A stretch of 64,000 nt of DNA from Pararhodobacter sp. Its GTDB lineage: Bacteria; Pseudomonadota; Alphaproteobacteria; Rhodobacterales; Rhodobacteraceae. Positions within the stretch are counted from its first letter, which is position 1, and the number at the start of each line of letters is the position of its first letter. Below, one piece after another: positions 8,416-15,463 of the stretch. The notes beneath the pieces were generated by a model. It saw only the letters and a list, made by a program, of their open reading frames with translations. It was not told where the DNA came from and searched no databases. The translations under genes were made by a program, and so were the position numbers. Where the stretch lies: the NCBI GenBank assembly GCA_020832665.1, contig JAFIEG010000002.1, forward strand, positions 34,502 through 98,501. Direction: 5' to 3'.

Positions 8416-9993
8416 ATGACGATGACAATGCGCATCCACGACTGGTTCGAATACCACGCCCGCAGCCGGCCCGACATTCCGTTTCTGGAGATGGACGGCA
8501 ACTTGCTGAGCTATCGCGAAGCCGACAGGCGCGCCAACCGGTGGGCGAATGCAATGATCGCCGGCGGTTTGGGACGCGGCGACCGCATCGCCTATCTTTC
8601 CACGAATGACATCGACATGGGTGTCATGCTGATGGCGTGCTCGAAAGCCGGGGTGGCGCCGGTGATGCTGAACTACCGCCTCGCCCCGCGTGAAATGCAA
8701 GGGATTCTGCAAGACGCAGAGCCCCGGGTGATCTTTGCGCGCGGGGCCGCGTACCTTTCGACAATCGATGCCATCTTGCCGAACCTGGCCGGTATCGAGG
8801 CGCTTATCAGTGTCGGCGGCGACCGGGCCGATGGATGGGAGCCGCTGGAGACCTTCCTTTCGGGCACGGCCGAAACCGCACCCCGTTTGCCGATTGCCTC
8901 GGATGACATGCTGTATCTGCTTTACACCAGCGGGACGACAGGCCTGCCGAAGGGCATCATGATCAGCCACCTTAACGTCGTCGCGCATGTCGAGCAGTCG
9001 ATGTGCGCCTCGATCGCGGCGCGGGCGCCGGGGGCGCGCGCGCTCCTGACCACACCGATCTACCACGCCGCGGGTGTGCTGCGGATCATGACCGCCGCGA
9101 TCAATGGCGGCACGGTCGTTCTCATGGAGCACTTCGAGCCCGGCCTGTTCCTGCACAACCTGGCGACGCAGCGGATCAACACGGTGAACATGGTTCCCGC
9201 GATCGTTCAGGAATTGCTGGAGATGCCCGAGATCCGGAACCTGCGATTTCCGCATCTCGAGGTCATCTATTACGGGGCCGCGCCTATTGCCGAATCGGTC
9301 TTGCGCCGGGCGCTGGATACCTTCGAATGCCCCTTGATACAGGGATATGGTCTGAGCGAGTCAACCGGCGGGATCGCCTATCTCAACGAGGTTGATCACC
9401 AGAAGGCCCTTGCCGGTCGCCCCGAACTGCTGAAATCCACCGGCCGGGCCGTGGTACTGGCCGCATTGCGGGTTGTTGACGTCGAGGGCAATGAGGTGCC
9501 GCCCGGAACCGTGGGCGAATTGTGCATCCGGGGGCCGAATGTAATGCTCGGCTACTGGCGCAAGCCCGAAATGACCGCCGAGACCATCCGCGATGGCTGG
9601 CTGCATTCGGGCGATGCGGCTTCCATCGACGCCGACGGATATGTGTATCTGCACGATCGGATCAAGGACATGATCGTATCCGGCGGCACCAACATCTATC
9701 CAAGCGAAATCGAGAATGCGCTTCTGGAGCATCCCGCCCTGATGGATGTGGCGGTGATCGGCATCCCGCACGAGAAATGGGGCGAGACCGCGCTGGCGGT
9801 CTGCGTTTCCCGTACAGGCAGCCCGCCAACGCCGGAGGAGCTGATTGAGTTCAGTCGTTCCCGGCTGGGCGGATACAAGATCCCCCGCCATTACAGCTTT
9901 GTCACCGAACTGCCACGCAACGCCAGCGGCAAGGTGCTCAAGCGCGAACTGCGCGCCCCCTACTGGGCCGATCGCGCGCGCCCGATCGGGTGA
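8416..9993 (+). CDS. Acyl-CoA synthetase (AMP-forming, ANL superfamily)
   Basis: A 525-residue adenylate-forming ligase. It has the P-loop YTSGTTGLPKG (residues 170-180), the GYGLSES motif, the hinge region HDRIKDMIVSGG and the C-terminal catalytic Lys506 in SGKVLKREL. It activates a carboxylic acid to acyl-AMP and then to the CoA thioester. The start ATG at 8416 was preferred over upstream in-frame codons because the typical N-terminus (HDWFEYHARSRPD) follows it. It lies 13 bases after the CoA-transferase stop, so the operon offers both ligase and transferase routes to the CoA ester. Confidence 0.94.
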   Translation: MTMTMRIHDWFEYHARSRPDIPFLEMDGNLLSYREADRRANRWANAMIAGGLGRGDRIAYLSTNDIDMGVMLMACSKAGVAPVMLNYRLAPREMQGILQDAEPRVIFARGAAYLSTIDAILPNLAGIEALISVGGDRADGWEPLETFLSGTAETAPRLPIASDDMLYLLYTSGTTGLPKGIMISHLNVVAHVEQSMCASIAARAPGARALLTTPIYHAAGVLRIMTAAINGGTVVLMEHFEPGLFLHNLATQRINTVNMVPAIVQELLEMPEIRNLRFPHLEVIYYGAAPIAESVLRRALDTFECPLIQGYGLSESTGGIAYLNEVDHQKALAGRPELLKSTGRAVVLAALRVVDVEGNEVPPGTVGELCIRGPNVMLGYWRKPEMTAETIRDGWLHSGDAASIDADGYVYLHDRIKDMIVSGGTNIYPSEIENALLEHPALMDVAVIGIPHEKWGETALAVCVSRTGSPPTPEELIEFSRSRLGGYKIPRHYSFVTELPRNASGKVLKRELRAPYWADRARPIG

Positions 9994-10025
9994 CACGGGG
10001 CAGAAACAAAGCAAAAGGAAATTCC

Positions 10026-11018
10026 ATGACGACACCGGCCCCGACCAACCCGCTGAACGTGTTCGGACAGAAGCGGATATTCTCGCGCTTCGACACCACG
10101 ACCACCGCCGCCGAGGTGGTGGCAGATCTGGATCTGAGCGGACAGCGGGCGCTGGTAACCGGCGGCGGCAGCGGAATCGGCGCCGAGATCGCTCGCGCAC
10201 TTGCCGGTGCCGGGGCCGAGGTCATGGTCGCCGATGTGGCAATCGACAGCGCCGAAAAGACGGCCGGGGCGATCAATGCTACGCTCCCGGCGCCGCGCGT
10301 GTGCGCCGGGCAGCTTGATCTTGGGTCATTGGCCGCAACCCGCGCCTTTGCCCGGGGACTGGTCGCCGAGGGCCGGCCGCTGGGTATTCTGGTCAACAAT
10401 GCCGGCGTCATGGCCCCACCGCTGACGCGCACCACCGATGGGCACGAGTTGCAGTTCGGGGTCAACTTCCTGGGCCACTTCGTGCTGACCCGTGAGGTGT
10501 TGCCGCTGCTGCGTGCAGAAGGCGGGGCGCGCGTGGTCAGCGTCTCGTCTATTGGCCACCGCCGCTCGGGGATCCAGTGGGATGACCCCGACTATCACGT
10601 TCGCCCCTATGATCGCTGGGAAGCCTATGGGCAGTCGAAAACTGCCTGCGCCCTTTTCGCGGTTGCCCTGAACGCCCGCCACAGCACCGACGGGGTGTTC
10701 GCCAACGCCATGAATCCCGGCGGTTCGATGACCGGGCTGCAGCGGTTCATGACCGACGCCGAATTGCGCAGCCAGGGCTGGATCGACAAGGAAGGCAAGT
10801 TCCCGGCTCATTGGCGCTCGCCCGAACAATGCGCTGCCACCTCGGTCTGGCTGGCGACGGCACCTGAGTTGAGAAATGTCGGCGGGCGGTATTTCGAAGA
10901 CTGCGCAGAGGCGGCGCCCCATGACCCCGCATTGCCGATGAAGGGCCTCAACCCCTTTGCCGTGGACCCAGCCGACGCCGCGCGGCTTTGGGACCTGGCC
11001 GAAGCCATGACCAACTGA
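10026..11018 (+). CDS. Short-chain dehydrogenase (WW-domain oxidoreductase/retinol dehydrogenase-like)
   Basis: A 330-residue SDR with TGGGSGIG at residues 45-52, LVNNAG, and the catalytic Tyr201/Lys205 in YGQSK. The roughly 40-residue N-terminal lead and the GVNFLGHFVLT motif resemble the protochlorophyllide reductase/retinol dehydrogenase-like SDR group. The ATG at 10026 follows an aaagga ribosome site; the frame is open further upstream but unlikely to be used. It is the last gene of the operon, 32 bases after the ligase. It probably oxidises or reduces a hydroxyl/keto group on the substrate or an intermediate. Confidence 0.9.
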   Translation: MTTPAPTNPLNVFGQKRIFSRFDTTTTAAEVVADLDLSGQRALVTGGGSGIGAEIARALAGAGAEVMVADVAIDSAEKTAGAINATLPAPRVCAGQLDLGSLAATRAFARGLVAEGRPLGILVNNAGVMAPPLTRTTDGHELQFGVNFLGHFVLTREVLPLLRAEGGARVVSVSSIGHRRSGIQWDDPDYHVRPYDRWEAYGQSKTACALFAVALNARHSTDGVFANAMNPGGSMTGLQRFMTDAELRSQGWIDKEGKFPAHWRSPEQCAATSVWLATAPELRNVGGRYFEDCAEAAPHDPALPMKGLNPFAVDPADAARLWDLAEAMTN

Positions 11019-11324
11019 CAGGCGGGGCGAAAGCGCCGAGAACGCGGCCGCCACGACACTCGGCGGGCCGATCAATCGTGTCAGCGGAGAACCGACGCCA
11101 TGCAGCACCAAGCCCGCCGCTGCGGCTGGCAGATACAGCACGATCAGTCTGACCAGGTGCAGCGCGGTCTCGGGGACTCCTGGCATGCCATACTTCTACC
11201 TGATGGTATAAATCCGCTTCTCCGGAAGCGAAGCGTGAAATCAACCGAGTTCTGTTCGCACGCCGAGATCGGGGCTGCCGGATGGCACCAGGCTCGCCCA
11301 CGGCATCTTGGTTTCCGCGGGCAA
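11019..11324. other. Non-coding gap between convergent genes
   Basis: About 306 bases between the stops of the SDR and TetR genes. No reading frame here resembles a protein, and I see no convincing terminator hairpin. The only item of note is the 12-base inverted repeat at 11197-11208, listed separately. Confidence 0.6.
11197..11208 (+). promoter_or_regulatory. Inverted repeat TACC-N4-GGTA, possible TetR operator
   Basis: The sequence TACCTGATGGTA is an inverted repeat with 4-base arms and a 4-base centre. Nearly the same 12-mer (TACCTGTTGGTA on the minus strand) lies in front of the tetR gene. It is followed by a TATAAAT-like stretch. Operator function is inferred from this repetition only. 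Confidence 0.3.
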
Positions 11325-11954
11325 TCAGGCCTGTTCGCCCCCCCTGCCCTCGGGCGAGCGTACGCCACGGGCAAAGAAATCCAGATAGTGGTCGGCGATG
11401 GTCTCCGGCATTTGCGGGCCGCCCTGCCGATACCAGTAGGTGATCCAGTTGAACGCCCCGAACATCGCAAAGGACAGCTTCTTTGGATCGACGCTGCGAA
11501 TGGAGCCGTCGGCAATGCCCTGAGCGATGATCATCTCGACTTCGCGGTTCAGCCGCCGGCGCCCGGTCCAGAGCTTGTCGCGGCTTTCCTTCTGCATCAG
11601 ACCCGGCGAAGTTGATCGGATCAGGCAGACGCCAAAATCGGTGCACATCACCTTAACATAGCCGCGAAACAACATTTCCATCCGTTCCCAGCCGGAAACC
11701 TGTGCCGCGCGGACCTCGTCCAGTATGTCGTGGAGCTGCTCTGTCGCGATACGCGAGCACTGATAGAGAATGTCTTCCTTGTCCTTGAGATAGTAGTAGA
11801 GAAAGGGTTTGGTCACATTCAGCGCCGTTGCCACATCCGACATCGACGTCTGATGGTAGCCGCGTTCGTTGAAAATTTTTGCCGCAGCTTGGAGAATGGC
11901 CATTCTCTTTGCTTCGCGGGTCGTCTGTATTTCGTCTGAATTGGATATGACCAT
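11325..11954 (-). CDS. TetR/AcrR-family transcriptional regulator
   Basis: A 209-residue regulator. The helix-turn-helix occupies about residues 15-60 (AAKIFNERGYHQTSMSDVA, then a Tyr-rich recognition helix FLYYYLKDKED), followed by an all-helical ligand domain. An in-frame ATG at 11984 gives a protein 10 residues longer; 11954 was chosen because homology begins soon after it, but neither start has a strong ribosome site. It lies convergent with the acyl-CoA operon and divergent from the TTT transporter, so it probably represses one or both in response to an acyl-CoA or the free acid. Ligand unknown. Confidence 0.88.
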   Translation of the reverse strand: MVISNSDEIQTTREAKRMAILQAAAKIFNERGYHQTSMSDVATALNVTKPFLYYYLKDKEDILYQCSRIATEQLHDILDEVRAAQVSGWERMEMLFRGYVKVMCTDFGVCLIRSTSPGLMQKESRDKLWTGRRRLNREVEMIIAQGIADGSIRSVDPKKLSFAMFGAFNWITYWYRQGGPQMPETIADHYLDFFARGVRSPEGRGGEQA

Positions 11955-12296
11955 TGGACAACCGCTTGCAACCTGGGCGGCCATGCTACCAACAGGTACT
12001 GAGTAAGGCCAGAGCGAATGCGCATCGCGTTCTGACCGGAGCACACCCGCCGAATCAGGAGCCAGAGCCGCTGAACAGGGGATGGACCGCTTCCGGCGCT
12101 GCCTGACCAGCAAGTAGGAAGAAAATACGGGCATGGCGCAAAATGCAGCGTTTCAGCCATGTTTTCTTGCGTTCACATGGCTCAATTCGCGATTCATGCC
12201 GGTTGCATTCTACTCAAAAGTAGGCATGATCATCGAACGGCGGCCACCCATGCGGTGGTCGGAAGCCAAGCATGTCGTCGAAAGGGAGGAGACACC
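11955..12296. promoter_or_regulatory. Divergent promoter region tetR / TTT transporter
   Basis: A 342-base spacer between divergent genes that must carry both promoters. It contains the TACC-N4-GGTA repeat (11987-11998) near the tetR start and a second inverted repeat, CTACT-caaa-AGTAG (12210-12223), about 75 bases before the transporter ATG. A strong ribosome site (gggagga) precedes 12297. I cannot assign -35/-10 boxes with confidence. Confidence 0.5.
11987..11998 (-). promoter_or_regulatory. Inverted repeat TACC-N4-GGTA, probable TetR autoregulatory site
   Basis: On the minus strand it reads TACCTGTTGGTA and lies 33 bases upstream of the chosen tetR ATG (3 bases from the alternative one). 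It differs by one base from the 12-mer at 11197-11208. TetR regulators usually bind inverted repeats near their own promoter; assignment here is inference. Confidence 0.35.
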
Positions 12297-13280
12297 ATGC
12301 AGACCAGACAAATGATTTCCAGGTCACTGGGCGCCGCGGCGCTGGCCGTGGCGATGGCGGGCACCGCTGCCGTGGCACAGGAGTTTCCCGACCGGCCCGT
12401 GACGATGATCGTGCCCTATGCCGCGGGTGGTCCGACCGATCTGATGGCGCGCTTTGTCGCGCAGCGCCTGTCCGATCACTGGGGGCATCCTGTCCTGGTC
12501 GAAAACCGCCCCGGGGCATCGGGCACACTGGGTTCGGACCATGTCGCCCGCTCGGACCCGGACGGCTATACGATGGTTGTCGCCAACAATGCCGCCCAGG
12601 GGGCTTACGAGCTGCTCAACCCCAACACCACGCCCTATCGCACGCTGGAAGTCTTTGCCCCCGTCGCGATGATTTCGCTGGCACCGCTGGTGATGATCGT
12701 CCCCGAGAGTGTCCCGGCAGAAGATGTCGCCGAATTCGTTTCCTGGGCGCAAGAGCGTGCCGGCGAGGTCAACTACGCCTCGGCAGCGATGGGCAGCGCC
12801 ACCCACCTGGCAACGCTGATGCTCAGCGGCATGGCGGATCTGGACATGGAGATGATTGTGTTTCAAGGCGCCGCGCCGGCCCTGCAGTCGGTCGTCGCGG
12901 GCGAGACCGACATGTATGCGGGCGGCTATTCCACCGTTTCGGGCCAGGTTGATGCCGGCACGGTTCGTGCCATTGGCGTGATGGCGCCGCAACGCCTGGG
13001 TGCGGCACCGGATATTCCGACCTTTGCCGAACAGGGATACGATATCGAATATGGATCCTGGTTCGGGCTGCTGGCCCCAGTGGATACGCCCGAGGCAATC
13101 CTGGAACAGATCAACGCTGATGTGAACGCCGTCATGGACAATGACGAGGCGCGCGAGGCGCTGGGCAATTTCGGGATGGAACTGATGTTGATGGATCGGG
13201 ACAACTTTGGCGCTGCGATCGAAGCTCGGATCGACCTCGACCGCAACCTTATCGCCGAGGCCGGCCTCGAGACGAACTGA
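12297..13280 (+). CDS. Tripartite tricarboxylate transporter substrate-binding protein (TctC/Bug family)
   Basis: A 327-residue periplasmic binding protein. It has an N-terminal signal peptide (charged start, hydrophobic AAALAVAMAGTAAVAQ, likely cleavage after AQ near residue 28). The mature part opens with the Bug-family hallmark FPDRPVTMIVPYAAGG and continues with ARFVAQRL and VENRPGASG. It captures a carboxylate ligand for the TctAB permease encoded next. The ATG follows a strong gggagga site. A perfect hairpin lies directly after the stop and may keep this gene more highly expressed than the permease genes. Confidence 0.93.
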   Translation: MQTRQMISRSLGAAALAVAMAGTAAVAQEFPDRPVTMIVPYAAGGPTDLMARFVAQRLSDHWGHPVLVENRPGASGTLGSDHVARSDPDGYTMVVANNAAQGAYELLNPNTTPYRTLEVFAPVAMISLAPLVMIVPESVPAEDVAEFVSWAQERAGEVNYASAAMGSATHLATLMLSGMADLDMEMIVFQGAAPALQSVVAGETDMYAGGYSTVSGQVDAGTVRAIGVMAPQRLGAAPDIPTFAEQGYDIEYGSWFGLLAPVDTPEAILEQINADVNAVMDNDEAREALGNFGMELMLMDRDNFGAAIEARIDLDRNLIAEAGLETN

Positions 13281-13313
13281 GGCGAGAATTATCCAGCCTG
13301 ACCCCGACTTCGT

Positions 13314-13349
13314 TCGCCACACCAGGCCGAGAAATCGCTGGTGTGGCGA
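13314..13349 (+). other. Intercistronic RNA hairpin after the TTT binding-protein gene
   Basis: A perfect 12-bp stem (13314-13325 with 13338-13349) and a 12-base loop, starting 34 bases after the binding-protein stop. There is no U-tract, so it is unlikely to be a full terminator. Such hairpins after binding-protein genes of transport operons commonly protect the upstream mRNA from 3' decay; that role is inferred here. Confidence 0.75.
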
Positions 13350-13412
13350 TACCTTGCCGACCACCCCGGTCAGGCAATAGTGCCAAAGCGTGACGGCCCG
13401 ATGGGGGAGCGA

Positions 13413-13862
13413 ATGGATAAAGGAACGACCAGCGAACGGGTAACCGGGGCTGTGCTGGCTGTCGGCGGCCTGATTTTCGCCTGGTATTCTGCCGAGAATT
13501 ACGACCTGGGTACGTTTCGCCGAATGGGGCCCGGAATGTTCCCGTTGGGGCTGGGGCTGGGACTGGCGGTTCTGGGGCTGGCCATCGCCGTTTGGGCACC
13601 GGAAAAGGGCGTGGTTCGGCCGGATTTCAATCCGTTGATCGCGGCGAAGATCGTCGGATCAATCGTTGTTTTCGGACTGACTGTCGCCCAGTTTGGCCTG
13701 ATCGCTGCAGTGATGGCAACGGTCATTGTATCCTCGCTGGCCGAGCGGCCATTTCGCCCGCTGAGCGCCCTGCTTTTGGGTACGTTTCTTTGCCTCCTGG
13801 CGTGGCTCATCTTCAGGGTTGCTCTGGGTCTTCCGATTCACATGCTCAGATGGCCATTCTGA
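13413..13862 (+). CDS. Tripartite tricarboxylate transporter small membrane subunit (TctB family)
   Basis: A small hydrophobic protein of about 149 residues with four predicted membrane segments (for example AVLAVGGLIFAWY, FPLGLGLGLAVLGLAIAVW and the last LLGTFLCLLAWLIF). The RRMGPGMFP stretch after the first segment is typical of TctB. The start at 13413 has a ggggag site close upstream; an in-frame ATG at 13401 is possible. The stop overlaps the tctA start. It works with TctA to move the ligand delivered by the binding protein across the inner membrane. Confidence 0.88.
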   Translation: MDKGTTSERVTGAVLAVGGLIFAWYSAENYDLGTFRRMGPGMFPLGLGLGLAVLGLAIAVWAPEKGVVRPDFNPLIAAKIVGSIVVFGLTVAQFGLIAAVMATVIVSSLAERPFRPLSALLLGTFLCLLAWLIFRVALGLPIHMLRWPF

Positions 13863-15385
13863 TGGACCTGCTACCGAACATCGCAATGGGTCTGTCGAGC
13901 GCCTTGTCTTCGACAAATCTTTTCTATTGCTTTGTCGGGGTCTCTTTGGGCACGTTGCTGGGCGTGATCCCCGGGATCGGTGTTCTGGCAGCGATGTCGA
14001 TGCTGTTCCCGCTCACCTTCTACCTGCCGCCGGACGCCGCGTTGATCATGCTCGCCGGGATCTGGTACGGCACGACATATGGCGGGTCGACGGCATCGAT
14101 CTTGCTGAATGTGCCGGGAACGCCCGCAAACGCCGTAACCTGCCTTGACGGTTATCCGATGGCGCGCAACGGCCGCGCCGGCACGGCGCTTTTGATGACC
14201 ACGGTTGCGTCGTTCTTCGGAGCCTCGGTCGGTATCTTGCTGCTGATGCTGTTCACCCCGGCAATTGCTGCCTATGCGCTGCGCTTCGCCGATGCCGAGT
14301 TCTTTGCCCTGATGCTGCTGGGCCTTGTCGCAGCATCAACCATGTCATCCGGCTCGGTGCTCAAGGGGCTGGCGATGATGATCGTTGGGGTAATGATCGG
14401 GGTCGTGGGCGCAGATATCGGCACAGGGGTTCACCGCTTCACCTTCGGGCAGCTGGGGCTGGTTGACGGCGTCAGCATCGTGGCCTTGGCGATGGGTATC
14501 TTCGGCGTAAGCGAGGTGATCGCCAGCGTCGGCAAGATCAAGCCTGGCGACATCAAGGCCGATGTCAGGTTTAGGGCGATGCTGCCCTCCCGGGACGAGC
14601 TGCGCCGCTCATGGTTTCCCATGATGCGCGGCTCCGGCATCGGATCGTTCTTCGGGGCATTGCCGGGGGCCGGGCCGGGGATCGCAGCGTTTGTCGCCTA
14701 CGCCACTGAAAAGCAGGTATCGAGAACCCCACAACGTTTCGGCAAAGGGGCGATCGAGGGGGTAATGGCGCCCGAAGCCGCCAATAATGCCGCCGATCAG
14801 ACCGCCTTCATCCCGACACTGTCGCTGGGCATACCGGGAAGCGTGACGATGGCGCTGATCCTGGGCGTACTGATGATCCATGGCATCCAGCCCGGGCCGA
14901 ACCTGATCACCAACCAGCCGGCGCTGTTCTGGGGGCTGATCATGAGCTTCTGGGTTGGCAACGTCATGCTGCTGTTACTGAATATCCCGTTTGTCGGGCT
15001 TTGGGTACGGCTGCTCATGATCCCCTATCATCTGCTGTTCCCGGCGGTGCTGGTGTTCATCTGCATCGGCACCTACACGCTGAGCTACAGCAATTTCGAT
15101 ATCTGGATGGTGGCCGCCTTCGGTCTCGCCGGGTATCTGATGCGTCTGGCGTGGCTGCCGGCCGCCCCACTCTTGCTTGGTTTTGTGCTGGGACCGTTGA
15201 TGGAAGACCATTTTCGCCGTGCCTTGCAACTGGCGCGGGGCGATGTGACAGTGTTCTTTACCCGCCCGGTCAGCGGCGTCATCATGTCAATTGTCGTGTT
15301 GTTGCTGGTCTGGTCTTTCTGGTCGGCCATGCGCAAAGTTGTTCAAAAGCGACGCCTCAACACCACCAAGACCGAGAATGAGTGA
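13862..15385 (+). CDS. Tripartite tricarboxylate transporter large permease (TctA family)
   Basis: A 507-residue integral membrane protein of the usual TctA length with about 12 hydrophobic segments. Family motifs are clear: GTLLGVIPGIGVLAA, WYGTTYGGSTASIL, GALPGAGPGIAAFVAYATEK and the EAANNAADQTAFIPTLSLGIPGS stretch. The ATG at 13862 overlaps the tctB stop; an in-frame ATG at 13850 would add four residues. It forms the main translocation channel of the sodium- or proton-coupled TTT system. Confidence 0.94.
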   Translation: MDLLPNIAMGLSSALSSTNLFYCFVGVSLGTLLGVIPGIGVLAAMSMLFPLTFYLPPDAALIMLAGIWYGTTYGGSTASILLNVPGTPANAVTCLDGYPMARNGRAGTALLMTTVASFFGASVGILLLMLFTPAIAAYALRFADAEFFALMLLGLVAASTMSSGSVLKGLAMMIVGVMIGVVGADIGTGVHRFTFGQLGLVDGVSIVALAMGIFGVSEVIASVGKIKPGDIKADVRFRAMLPSRDELRRSWFPMMRGSGIGSFFGALPGAGPGIAAFVAYATEKQVSRTPQRFGKGAIEGVMAPEAANNAADQTAFIPTLSLGIPGSVTMALILGVLMIHGIQPGPNLITNQPALFWGLIMSFWVGNVMLLLLNIPFVGLWVRLLMIPYHLLFPAVLVFICIGTYTLSYSNFDIWMVAAFGLAGYLMRLAWLPAAPLLLGFVLGPLMEDHFRRALQLARGDVTVFFTRPVSGVIMSIVVLLLVWSFWSAMRKVVQKRRLNTTKTENE

Positions 15386-15463
15386 TTGCAAACCCGGCGT
15401 GGGATCCGGCCATTGGTGGAATGCGCGCCTGGCCGGTTCTGAAGCGTATTGCGCCAGGCAGCC

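Noticed and set aside
6396..8501. A 701-codon minus-strand frame opposite the CoA-transferase gene.
   Set aside because: Antisense artefact; the plus-strand protein is well supported and the antisense translation matches no family.
15427..15459. 7-bp inverted repeat (GCCTGGC/GCCAGGC) between the convergent tctA and transketolase genes.
   Set aside because: Loop of 19 bases and no U-tract; too weak to call a bidirectional terminator.
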